A stretch of DNA of 64,000 bases from Knoxdaviesia capensis (Eukaryota; Ascomycota; Sordariomycetes; Microascales; Gondwanamycetaceae). Position 1 is the first letter of the stretch, and each line of letters opens with the position of its first letter. The position numbers and the translations under genes are program-made. The stretch covers positions 1,977,988 through 2,041,987 of the forward strand of contig LNGK01000004.1 in assembly GCA_001510575.1 (NCBI GenBank), given 5' to 3'. Of the stretch, positions 49,079 through 60,200 are shown one piece after another. The notes beneath the pieces were generated by a model. The model did not search any database, was not told the DNA's origin, and worked only from the letters and a program-made list of their open reading frames with translations.

Positions 49079-49539
49079 AGTTGTGGAATTCCTGGACAGG
49101 AGAGTTAGTAACTAGTTCCACAGATATATCGAAATAGCAAAGAGGTGGGCAATTGGCCATACATTTAGACGGTTGGATGATAATCAAACCTGTAAAGAAG
49201 AAATGAATTGGAAGAAGAGAAGAAAATATTGACCCTCAGATTATTGGTCAAAAAAATGAAGAAAAAAGTCACAAGGCTGAGCCATCAAAAGCTGCTGACT
49301 CAGCAACAAGGCTGAAAGAAAACATTTTGCTTAACCCTGAGATCTGGAATTTTTCCTCTGCAAACAAAAAAGGCTTGCCTGGTTGCCTTTCAATCCGTTG
49401 TATCATCATTACCTCTTTGGCTTTACTTCTTTCTTCACTCCTTTTCAAGTTTCTTAACACTCTTCATTTTTCCCCCCATCCTTAACAACCCTATCGTCTC
49501 CAAGCTATCCATCCTGCGATAACTGGTATCTAAGCTGCA
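49079..49539. promoter_or_regulatory. Bidirectional promoter, mrp21 and RBM25-like gene
   Basis: A 461-base interval between divergent starts. AACCCTAT at 49487-49494, about 45 bases before the RBM25-like ATG, is a telobox-like word. The mrp21 side probably includes a 5' untranslated intron. The promoter role is inferred from position. Confidence 0.45.
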
Positions 49540-52277
49540 ATGTCGTATCACCCTTATGGAGGTATGTGTCCAGGATCTCATGTTCTGAGCGCCATTGGGA
49601 TGGAATCACTAACTTGTTTTGCATAGCTCCTCCGGGTTATGGACCTCCTCCGGGATATGGCGGATATCCAGGCGGGCACGCACCCCCGGGTATGATTCCG
49701 GGCGGTATGCCGGGTGGGATTCCAGGTGGTATGCCCGGCGGGATGCCGCCTCCGGGGATGGGGCCGCCGGGAATCTCTGCACCAATGATGATGGGTAAGT
49801 CCTAAATCTTTTGCTGCAGTGCCGTTTGGTGAAGCTTGTGCTACGCCAGAACTAACGTGACGTGTTTGGCTTCTCCGACTCAGGACCCCCACTAGGCATG
49901 TCTCCAGCCCCGGGAATGGCTCCTGGCCTTGCGATGCCTCCCGCGATCCAAGCTAATCGTCCAGGCGGGCTACCAAGTGGCCTTCCCGCGAACTTCCAAG
50001 CCCCGGCGAACCTACCGAATATTAACTTCAACGCGCGTGTGATTCGTCTCGGCACCTCCTCGACAAAACCCTCTTCCGCGCCTGGCGTCCCCGGTAGACG
50101 AGATAGCGAGACACCGACGAGCGCGTCGGGACAGTCGAGCAGCCGTGGAGGATTCGGCGGCGACCGCACGACGAACGAGCAAACGCGTGCCAGTGTCCGT
50201 GAAAGCATCCAAGCCATGCTCCCTCCGACCTCCGACGAAAAACTGCGAACCATCTTCATTGGCGGCATTCCCGAGAGTGTGAGCGACAGCAATGTGGAAA
50301 AGATTCTCAATGCCGTGGGACGGCTTAAGCGCTGGGATCCCATCAAGTCGGCGCTCCCCCATAACCGTGGCAGCAGATTCGGCTTTGCGCAGTTCGAGGA
50401 CCCTGACAGTGTTGCAAACGCGGTCGCGCTGTTGCCAGATGTGTACGTGCCCACCACCAAGCAAACGGCTTCTTTCGAGCCTTCCAAAGAGGATCCTGAT
50501 GATCAGTTTGAAGGCATCGACAAAGTCAAGCTTCAGGTTAAGCTTGACGAGAGCTCGACCAAGTATTTGGAAGCGCACAAGGAGTCTAAGGCTGCTTCTT
50601 CGGCCGCAGCTGGCGCGACACCCACCTCCGCGACGCAGGACACTGCTTCTTCGGCGCTCCTCGATGCGGCGCGATCGACTCTCAAGGCGGTTGTTCGCGG
50701 CCTTTTCTACCCCGAGGCCACCGCCGCGAAGGACGGTGATGGCGACACAGCGATGGAAAATAGCGGCGATTCGGCTGGCGACAATGTCGAAGTTGTCAAC
50801 ATTCCGCTTGCCCAAGACGACGAGCTTGCAGATATCCCGGCAGAGATGCGCGAAGTTGTTGCCGCCGAGATCGCGGCGTTCAGAGAGCGTAGTAACCAGC
50901 GGGATATGGAGCGGCTGAAGCGAGAAGAGGAGATGGAAGAGCGGGAGCGCTTACGAAATGGCGGATCTACGTCAACCCGGATATCGTCGCCGAGCCGAAA
51001 GAACATTCCTTCGGGACCGCGTGGATCGCAAGCTCCTGCCGGTTCCAAGGGGCAGAATGGCAGCAAGGTCGCGTTTGTTAATGGCGGATCGACCGAATCT
51101 GCCGAGGAGGACGATACTGATGCCAGCGACGACGAGCTGCAGCGGCGTATCGAGACGAAGAAGAAGGCTGAATCGGACAAACTGTTCCAGGAAGCCGAGC
51201 GGAAGTGGGCCAACCGGGAAAGATCCCGCGCGGCGGCGTTGCAACGAGAGCAGGACCGCGAGAAGCAGGACGCCGAGCTCGCTGAGCGGCGCAAAAAGGA
51301 CCAGCTGGAGCGCGACCGCGCGTGGGACGACGAGAAGGAGATCCAGCGTAAGGGCCATATCTACTATCGCGACCACGCCACCTGGGTCCGCAAGCGCGCA
51401 GGTGACCGCGCAGAGGAGGAGTCGCGGGATGCGGCTGACAGACGGGCAGAGAACGAGGAGAAGCGCCGGGAGGCCCAGGAACTGGAGCGGGCACGGGGCA
51501 TTGCGGACTCGTTCCTTGACGAGCAGTCCAAGGAGATTGAAGAGCGTGAGGCCGCTGCTGCTGAAGCTGCGGCCAAGGCTTCTGCTGGTGCGAAAACCCC
51601 GGCCAGCACGTCGTCGACTCCGGCCGCAGCTACTGCTGCCGCTCCTCAGCCGTTCAAACTGTCTCTGGGTGCTGCTGCTCAGCGTGCCCAGGCGCAGCGC
51701 AGCGTCCCGCAACGGCGTACAATCGCAGAAGTCGAGGGTCTGCTCGACGACGAAGAGCAGGAGACACGTACGCGGCGCCAGCTGGTTCCGATCCAGTTCG
51801 ACCCCGCCACGGCGGCTACTGCGGCTATGACTGACGAGGAGCTGAACGCGGCGGTGCGGGCGCTGGCCGCGGAGATCCCGGCCGAGCGCGCCGGACTGTG
51901 GGCGTGGTCGGTGCAGTGGGATTTCCTCGACGATGCGATTATGCGGGACAAGCTCCGGCCATTCGTGCAGAAGAAGATTGTCGAGTACTTGGGTGTCCAG
52001 GAGGAGGTTATTGTTGAGGTTATTGAAGACCATCTGCGCGAGCACAAGGCGCCGGATGCTTTGGTGGAGGAGCTTGCCGAGGTATGTCTTTTTCCGCCCA
52101 GATGTTTTACGATCTGCCTACCCCCCTTCACTTCCGATTCTAAGTATGCACATTGACTGACCCTATATCTTTCTTTCTCAATAGGTTCTTGGAGATGAAG
52201 CCGAAGACCTTGTCAAGAAGCTTTGGCGGATGGTCATCTTCTTCACCGAAAGCGAGAAGCGCGGGCTTCCGGCATAA
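49540..52277 (+). CDS. RBM25-like splicing protein, RRM plus PWI domain
   Basis: Exons 49540-49561, 49627-49794, 49884-52081 and 52185-52277 give 826 residues. The N-terminus is Pro/Gly/Met-rich with PGGMPGG-type repeats. An RNA recognition motif spans about 186-265, with RNP2-like TIFIGGIP and RNP1-like SRFGFAQF. A long central region (about 375-640) is rich in Glu, Arg, Asp and Lys and probably helical. A C-terminal PWI domain (about 725-825) includes RDKLRPFVQKKIVEYLG and ends LVKKLWRMVIFFTESEKRGLPA. This order matches RBM25/Snu71-type proteins, which associate with the U1 snRNP and influence splice-site choice. The first exon codes for seven full codons. The last intron separates the final 31 codons of the PWI domain. 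Confidence 0.9.
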
Positions 52278-52869
52278 GAACAACCAAGGCATGTTGCTTT
52301 TCTTCTTCCTCTACTTCGTTCTTATGCTGTGTTTTTTTCTTCGGAATATCAAACTAGTTCCTCCCTCTTTCCCCTAACTTGGCATGTAATAGTATTCTGG
52401 ACGGTCGTATGGCCTTTTTTCTTCAAAAACCTTTTCCACAATTCTTGTATGTGTTGGTTACTGGGTAATAAAATCCGTGTCACGATGTTATTCCTGTACG
52501 CTGCTTCTAGCTATATCCCGTGTTCTCTGTTCCTCGTTTGCTCTTTTGGAGTTTTGCTATGTATATCCCCTTCTAAATGCAACTCTGCTTAAGCGTGTCT
52601 TTATCTTCCCTTATGCGCCGTGAAACATGGGAGCTAGAACTAGTGTGGCATTTTCTGAATCACTATTACATCATACCGGACCGTCCTGATGGGGGGATCC
52701 GAAGTCTTACCATCACCGCTAATACTTCATAAGTTACATTCTAGATGTAGACTGAGGACATCCGCTTTCGCATATTTTTGTTCACCGGGCTTGTTCCTCG
52801 TATGTTCCGGCCTATCCTATATTCAGAATCATCCTAGAATCTCGGAACCGCTACTATATCGCCAAAGCT
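52278..52869. other. Intergenic region, RBM25-like gene to amidase
   Basis: T-rich 3' untranslated sequence of the RBM25-like gene followed by the amidase promoter. No gene or clear regulatory consensus is seen. Confidence 0.7.
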
Positions 52870-54733
52870 ATGCGTGGCCCGTCGTCTCTTTCTCAGGCCG
52901 TTGACGCCAAGCGGGAGTCGCTGTACTCCAAGATCCCCATCGAATGGCGACTTTCCTCCGAAATCTTGGCCATCGTCGATGAGAATTCCACTGCTGGCGT
53001 GTTGGATATCCCTCAGTCACACGGCCTCCTGACGGCACCCGAGCTCGAAATCACCGAGTATCATGACGCGACGGCCCTGGTCCGGAAGATTGCAAGCTGG
53101 GAGTTGTCGGCGGAGAAAGTGGTCCGGGCCTTCTGCAAACGCGCGGCTATTGCCCAGCAGCTGGTAAGCTCAATGCCACGGCATAATACTACGCTTCTGT
53201 TGGTTGCAACTAATGTTAGTTCCCTTCAGACGAACTGTCTCACGGAAATCATGTTTGACGAGGCTATTGCGCGGGCCCAACATCTTGACGAGATGTATGC
53301 TCGCACCGGGCATGTTGCTGGGCCTCTTCACGGACTCCCAGTTAGTCTCAAGGATTCGTTCAATGTCATCGGTACAGCTACCACCATTGGATACATCGAC
53401 TTTCTCAAGAACCCGCCGGCCAACCAAAACTCGACGATTGTCGATGTGTTACTACAACTTGGAGCCATCCCGTTTGTGAAGACCAACCTTCCTCAGGGCA
53501 TGATGACGGCCGACTCGGAGAACCGGGTGTTTGGCCGAACTCTCAACCCTATCAGGTTATCTCTGACCGCCGGAGGGAGCACGGGAGGAGAAGCTGCTCT
53601 GCTCCGTATGCGCGGATCGCCGTTGGGTGTGGCGACGGACATTGCCGGGTCTATCCGAATCCCGGCCCTATGTTGCGGGCTCTTTGGCCTCAAGCCAACT
53701 GCTGGCCGGGTCCCATTTCATGGTGGGGTTTTACCGGGACGGACAGGTAGTCCGAGCCCCATTGTTCCCGTCGTCGGACCCCAGACCCACAGTCTCCGGG
53801 ATATCGACCTCTTCATGAGCGCGGTCATTGGGTCAGACCCCTGGCTAACCGATTCAACGGTCGTTTCCACGCCGTGGAGAGACGTCCGGACCCCGGATGC
53901 CAACGGTGGCCGCTCCGATGGAATCCGGTTTGGCATCCTTGTGGAGGACAAAGCCCGTCGACCTCTTCATCCGTCTCAGCTGCGCATGATGACCACGCTT
54001 CAGGAGCGGCTTATATCGGCTGGCCACACCACCACAACCCTTGATGGTGACCCGACCCTTCCTGGACTCTATGAAATGTCGGTGCGGGCGTGGAAGTTCT
54101 TCCTGCTTGACCCGCAGAAGACGCCGCTTTCTATAATGAGGTCTGGCGACGAAGAGTTTGTGGCCAGCGTGGCTATCACGCAGTACCCGGAACTCTCTGG
54201 GTGGACGGCGTCGCTGGACCAGCTGTGGGATATGGTTGTACAGCGCAACGCGGACATTCGGGCTTTTCATAGTGTCATGACGGCAAATCGGTTTGATGCG
54301 CTGGTGGTTCCAACATACCAGGCCACGGCTGTGCCGCATGATACTTATGGATTGGCTGTGTACACTGTACTGGCCAACTACTTAGATGTTAGTTTCCCGT
54401 TGGCTCCCGAGAGCCTCTTGTATCAACACGCTGACCCTCCTTTTGATTTAGTATCCGGCTCTCTCGATACCGTTTCTTCAGGCAGACAAAGCTTTGGACG
54501 AAGCGTTCGTCCGAGATGGCGTCGCATATATTCCTCCCTGTCAGTCAACAACTACCTTTCAGAAAAGCACTATTACACCCGGGAGACGTGTATCTAACTG
54601 CTTTCTTGTTCAAACATATCTAGATGATCCTGAGGCTGTAGAGGGCGCGCCGTGCGGGTTCCAACTGTTGGGACGTCCGATGAGAGACGAAGAGCTGTTG
54701 AAGGTTGGAGAAGCTGTTCATGCACTCCTGTGA
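52870..54733 (+). CDS. Intracellular amidase-signature enzyme, acetamidase-like
   Basis: Exons 52870-53163, 53230-54387, 54452-54539 and 54624-54733 give 549 residues. The amidase-signature triad is complete: Lys139 in LPVSLKD, cis-Ser215 in AGGSTGGEAAL and nucleophile Ser239 in TDIAGSIRIPA, with the usual 24-residue spacing between the two serines. The N-terminus (KIPIEWRLSSEIL) and the end (EGAPCGFQLLGRPMRDEELL) match fungal acetamidase-like proteins. No signal peptide is seen, so it is probably cytosolic. It should hydrolyse a carboxylic acid amide; the substrate cannot be told. Introns 1 (66 bases) and 3 (84 bases) are multiples of three without stops, so unspliced readthrough stays open, but splicing restores the family sequence (DYPALSIPF, PPYDPEAVEGAP). 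Convergent with the secreted amidase gene. Confidence 0.9.
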
Positions 54734-55127
54734 CCAAAACTGTGGATTTAGTGCAACGGCATTGGTAACAGTAAAGTCACCACCGATTCATTATTATCTC
54801 AAGAACTCATATATACATGCACCGCTTCATACGTGCTTTGTCCCTGCTTTCATGTCGGCGCTGGAGAAACCCCGGAACCCTAAACAGGTACAGTTATCAC
54901 CAACGCCCAGTCCATGAATGCAAAAACCTCCCCCAAGATCCCCCAAATGCAGAAAGCCCTCCCGCCCGAAACTCATGTTTCCAAGATCTCACATATATAC
55001 ATAAAAGGCATATTTACATTGCAATCAAAGGCGTTCCCCCTGTGGGGGTCAATATCTATCTTTCGAGTTTTTTTCTTTCCTCCTTTTGTTAGGTTCCTGT
55101 TCGGATCCTCCCAAATTGGTGTTTCGC
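54734..55127. other. Convergent intergenic region between the two amidases
   Basis: A 394-base interval between two 3' ends. AACCCTAA at 54876-54883 is a telobox-like word outside any promoter. No gene seen. Confidence 0.7.
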
Positions 55128-57053
55128 TTAGAACAGGATCTGGCCACCATCAAAGCTTGCACCAGCCCCAGGAACAACGGTGAGGCCAGCCTTGGCGAGA
55201 TCGGCAGCAAGACGAGCAAGCATACCGTCACATCCCTTGGCCACAAGCACGTTCACGGTGACGGGGAGCTTCTCGTTGTGCTTGGTGATGGAGCTGTAGG
55301 TGGTGACCTCACCAAGAGGGAAGACCGAGTCGGGAACCTCAGCCATGACGCTGATACGGGAGTTGCTGAAACCCTGGGGAGCACCCGAAGGCGCACTGAG
55401 GTAGACGTTACGCGGGCTGTTGCCACCAGACGAGCCGGTGTACAGGAAGAAGGCGGACGAGCACTGGAGCGGGTCCTCAACCGGGGCGAGGATCTCCTTG
55501 GCGAACCAATCCATGAAGATGGTCTTGTTGGCAATGCCCTGCTGCAGAGCTGAGTCGGGCTGGGTGTCACCCCATCCCCAACGCGAGATAGGAACGGGGT
55601 TGACGAAGGGCAGACGGCCGTCGTTGGCAGCGGCGTAGTCGGCATAGAACGGCTCACGGACCAGGGCGATCTGCTCCTTGGTGATAAGGGTAGCATAGGT
55701 GGGGCCGAGGAGGGTCGACAGAGAAACATCCGGGGCGTCCGAAGGCTTGGACTCGGTCCACTTGTTAGCCAGGGTGATAGGGGTGATGGTTCCTCCAACG
55801 AACTTGGCAAAAGCGTTGATGAAGTTGGTCATGAGGATCTGCGAAGCCGAGGTGGGGTTGGTGCTGAAGCCGGACGAGTAGATGGTGGTGGGGTACTTGG
55901 GAGTCTTGCCCTTGAGCGAGACGTAGTTGTCCTTGTACATGGCCTTGTTGACGGTATCCCACAGCTCGGGGTCGCGGATCAGGAAACCCGAGGTATCGAG
56001 AGTGGGCGACAGGGGCATGACGTTGTCAAGAGACACGAGGCCATGGGACGGGCGGTTGCCGTACAGACCCTGGACACCGGCGGGGCCACGGATGGAGCCA
56101 CCGGTATCGGAACCGACAGCAAGGTCGAGCCACGGGTAGGCGGCAACGGAGGCACCGGCACCAGACGACGACGACGAGGTTTGCTGGTAGCCATCACCAC
56201 GGGGGTTGAAGGGCTGCATGTAGTCAACCCAATCGGCGGTGGCACTCTCGCCGTTGGCGAACTGTGAAGTCTTCTGGAGGCCGACGATGACGGCACCGGC
56301 ATCGATCAGGTTCTGGATGGCGGGGCCGGTGTACTCCGCCGCGGGGTAGAAGTGCCACCAGGCACGGTTACCGTTGGAGCCACGCATGCCCGCAAGACGG
56401 TAGATATCCTTGACGGCGATACGCACACCAGCAAGGGGCTTCTCCTCGGTGGGAGTGTAGTACAGACGCGAGGGCACACCGACGGAGACGGTGGCCGAAG
56501 CGGCGGTCTTTCCAGCCATGGGAATGAACTTGCCCTCGGGGGTCATGATGACCGACTCGGTGAAGGCGCTGACATAGTCATCGTACAGGCGGTAGACGCT
56601 GTGCAGGGAGCCGGTGGCCGTCTCAAGGAAGTACGGGCCGGGGGCGATGGCCTCGGTCGAGTTCAGCGGGACAACCCACGAGTCGGCGCTGCCAGCAACG
56701 GTAAGCTTGCTGGCGCACGAGCGGCCGGCCAGGAAGATGGCGCCGGTGAAGTCGGTGGTGAACACATCGTCGACCGAGGTCCAGTTGGAGAACAGGCTGG
56801 TCAGGTCGGCCTTGGAGACGGCGTCGGAGACGACGGTGACGGGGGCAAAGCCGAGAACCGACTGCAGCTTGGGCACAAGGCCGGGCAGCACCTCAACCTT
56901 GCCGCTGGGGAACGGCGACACGAAGTAGGCGTTCGCGCCAAGGTTCACGTTGAAACCGGTGGCGGCGAGCTGGGCCTCGACCACGGTCGCCACGGCAGCC
57001 AGAATGCTGCTGAGGACAAAGCCCCGGCGAGCAGTGGAGGTGGACGGAGCCAT
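55128..57053 (-). CDS. Secreted amidase-signature protein with N-terminal extension
   Basis: Single exon, 641 residues. A signal peptide is visible at residues 1-27 (basic start, then FVLSSILAAVATVVEA). Residues about 30-190 form an N-terminal region not found in ordinary amidases. The amidase-signature domain begins near residue 205. Lys215 is in GVRIAVKD, a Ser-rich cis-Ser region is at 293-297 (TSSSSSGAGASVAAY), and Ser320 in SDTGGSIRGPA is the nucleophile. NWT at 90 and NST at 131 are possible glycosylation sites. Related fungal secreted proteins are known only as amidase-signature enzymes, some with an N-terminal region resembling scytalone-dehydratase-associated proteins; I cannot assign a substrate. 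The start is the Met after KRRIT, which puts the signal peptide at the N-terminus; an in-frame Met at 57110 would add 19 residues. Confidence 0.88.
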   Translation of the reverse strand: MAPSTSTARRGFVLSSILAAVATVVEAQLAATGFNVNLGANAYFVSPFPSGKVEVLPGLVPKLQSVLGFAPVTVVSDAVSKADLTSLFSNWTSVDDVFTTDFTGAIFLAGRSCASKLTVAGSADSWVVPLNSTEAIAPGPYFLETATGSLHSVYRLYDDYVSAFTESVIMTPEGKFIPMAGKTAASATVSVGVPSRLYYTPTEEKPLAGVRIAVKDIYRLAGMRGSNGNRAWWHFYPAAEYTGPAIQNLIDAGAVIVGLQKTSQFANGESATADWVDYMQPFNPRGDGYQQTSSSSSGAGASVAAYPWLDLAVGSDTGGSIRGPAGVQGLYGNRPSHGLVSLDNVMPLSPTLDTSGFLIRDPELWDTVNKAMYKDNYVSLKGKTPKYPTTIYSSGFSTNPTSASQILMTNFINAFAKFVGGTITPITLANKWTESKPSDAPDVSLSTLLGPTYATLITKEQIALVREPFYADYAAANDGRLPFVNPVPISRWGWGDTQPDSALQQGIANKTIFMDWFAKEILAPVEDPLQCSSAFFLYTGSSGGNSPRNVYLSAPSGAPQGFSNSRISVMAEVPDSVFPLGEVTTYSSITKHNEKLPVTVNVLVAKGCDGMLARLAADLAKAGLTVVPGAGASFDGGQILF

Positions 57054-57237
57054 TGTGATTCTTCTTTTCTGACTTGACAAGGAAGGGAAAGAGGAAAGGG
57101 CAGGATGCAAGGAGGAGGACTTGGTGCAAGTGGAAGAGGAGGAGGTTGAAGCAAGGCCAAGTTGTCCCTGAGGAAGAATAGAAGAGACACGGGATGGTCA
57201 TGATTGCGAGGGATGAGAGACGGAAGAGCAGTCATGC

Positions 57238-57245
57238 TTTATATA
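57238..57245 (-). promoter_or_regulatory. TATA box for the secreted amidase
   Basis: On the minus strand TATATAAA lies about 185 bases upstream of the ATG at 57053, a plausible distance for a leader of around 150 bases. Identification is by consensus. Confidence 0.5.
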
Positions 57246-60200
57246 CACGGCACACGGGCGAGACAACCTGCCCAAGCCAACGGCTGATACCCACATATGC
57301 ACCACGACTTTGTCTTGTGAGGACGAAGAAAACGAAAACAAGACGAGATCCTGCCTGCTAGTTCGGCATGGTCGAAGGCAGCTGGCGATATCGGCACAGT
57401 TACATCGACAATCACGAAAGTCGGGCAGATGGTATGGAGCGCAGGGATTACCATCAGTCAACAAAACCAGACTATCGATTCAATATCTGGAGAGGCATCC
57501 ACATCACCATGCCCAGAGTGAGGTGCATACGAGGGTAAGGGCATCATGCACAAACGGATTGACGTTGGCTGGTAAGATTTGGAAGGATTGGGGTGAGGGT
57601 GGGGTGGAGGGGGAGGGCGGGAGGGAGGGAGCCTCTCTTCGAAGGTTCACGGACGAGGAGAAGAACCAAAATGGCATACTAGATAAGCAGACTTATTGTT
57701 GTCGACCGCCCCCCCCCGGACGAGCTCCATCGGGGACTATTGGCCGGGGGAGAGTGGCCTGCAGAACGGAGTGGACTTTCAGGTCGGGCTTCTTGGACGT
57801 TCCCACCCTTGATTTGCAGGCACCTCTGCGTCCAGACGACAGATAGGCAGCGATCAGGACCTGGACTACTAGGAGAAGATTGACTGACATTTGGCATTAT
57901 CAGATAGTAACAGAAGCCATTTGGTAAAGATGGCTGACTAGCTGATGAGGGCTCGGTGGCGGTGGAGTGCCAAGACCTTCTTCATGAGCAGGTCTGGTCA
58001 GTAGAGAGGGATGTTCCTGGATTTGAGGGTTTTTGCGGCGATCTAGCGGAAGACTCGATGGTGGAGATGATGGAATGGGTTAGCAGATGCCGAGTTCCAC
58101 GAGCGGGATGCGGTAGTTGGAACGAGAGAGTCCGTGTAAGTGGGAGGGCAGAGTGCACAGAGTGTGTACAGTAGGAGCTGGGAGAGGTATCATGGCGACA
58201 TGGCGAGGAGTGAGGACGGGGAGAATGGCGGGAAATGGGAGACACCGGGAGATGGCCATGATGGCCGAAATCAAGGGTAAGTTTCTTATCATCCATGCAA
58301 CTGCAGCTTCATCATCGTGATAATTGGTTGGGTTACATGACATGGTGGGAGAGTGCAAGAGCCCTGATATGGGCAATGATTAATCAACTTGGCAGAGGAG
58401 AAAGTAACAGGACGGCACATATGTGTGCAAGCCAGACGCGAAGAAAGAATAGTACTCTGTAACATGGAAGTTCACATTACATTACACACCAACACACTCA
58501 CACGTGGCAACGCAGCTTTCCTGAGCTTAGCGAAGTGAACCCGGGCCAGGGAAGAGAAGCATATCGAACAAAGGACGCACCAGACGACATGAAATTGGAC
58601 AACAAATCAAGGCGAACAAGAGAGAAAAGAAATAAAAACACAACGGACCTGACGGTGGTGTTCCCCCAGCCGAATCCCAGTCAGAGTTGTAAAGGTAGTA
58701 AGGAAATCCCCACCAGGGGAGAGACCCTGATAACGTTGGATCGCAAGCATGGCTTGAGCTTCATAACACACAGGGCTTTGCCAACGTCAATAGCAAGGAA
58801 GAGAATCAGAGTGCTGTGATAGGCTGGCCGAGCGAGAGAATCTTCTGACAGACACATTCAATGAAGTAAAGCATTCGGATATGGAGCGCGTTGAAGGAAT
58901 CTCTGATGCCTGTTCTACGAGCACATATTGTATGCATAGTTTACATGGAGCTGGCTGGTGGTGGGAATAATGCCAAGAATCTACACTTCTCCATGCATGG
59001 GCCGGGGTTCTGGCAGTACTTTCAGGCCAGAAGCAGCAGGTAGAGCAGAGGTCGCATGTCTTTCGTCAAGGTGCGGCTGGTGGTGGGTGGAGCACTTTGA
59101 TTGTTCCGAAAGATCTCGGGGGGTGTTTAGCCGTGGATTTTGAGTCGGCGAAATCAGTGGAAGCCAGGCTTTCTAGAACATCTATTAGGAACAGCACAGC
59201 TTTTCTTTCGGGCAAGATACTAGGAAGTTTGTGCATGGGTAGGGGTGGTGAGACAATATGCGGCATGTTGTGGAATTCCGGCGTCTTTTGATTGTTTCTC
59301 GGGAAGTTCATATGCAAAAGGCTTAAAATTTTGGGAATCAGGAGCCATTGAGATGAAGATAACCAATCTTGGGGGTTTTGCTCCCAATGTATCTATCACT
59401 GGGTGGCAATGATTTTCCAGAGTCTTACAGGGAACCGCACACACGGGCGAAAAGTGCTTGAGCGTCTGTGAGGACCCTGTTCAGTCGTCATCTTCCCGGC
59501 CTACTCAGAGCCTATTTGGGCACTCTGCGACATCTCACGAGTGTATCCCACCACTAGAGAGACCATAGTATCGCCTCAACATATAGAGTGGTGCTTTGTC
59601 TCCACACATGGCTGTCCAGTTGGGGTAACGTCAACCCCCACGGCACTGCAGTGGTCTTTTGATTTATACCGGTGCAATTTTGGTATATTTAACAATCTGT
59701 GTACATGAGCATTCATCGCGATGACTCCCAACTCTAGTGTGAATGTCAAAAGGGAATAATTTGGGAAGTGTGGTTGTTGTTCTTTGGTTTATCCGCTACT
59801 ATACGAGGCCAATCTTAAATCTTGCGGCGCCGGCGCAGACTAGTTTTTGATCAGCTCTAGCAGTGTATCGGCCGTCTCGATTGGTTCGCCCTTCCATTTG
59901 ATCCTCTTTTTAAGTTTGTACGTAAAAATGGAACTCGATATCAGTGGTCTCTGACAGGCACGATATCGCAGGGAACTTTTTGAATGACCCTGTTCAGAAT
60001 CCTTCGGCTCCAGGTTCCTGGGTGTTTGTATGTGTGTGCGTGTCACGGGCGGTCGGTGATGTGTCTGGCCGTTCTGACCATTATTCCTCTGATGCTTCTT
60101 GGCTTGCTAGGAACGTTCGTTAGTTATCGTGTTTGTTGTTGTGTATGAACAGTAGTTGTGTATGTAGTTGTGTATGGATTATACAAGGCCGTCTCAATGC

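Noticed and set aside
50972..52045. 357-codon minus-strand frame
   Set aside because: It is antisense to the Glu/Arg-rich RBM25-like region, whose codon bias keeps the opposite strand open.
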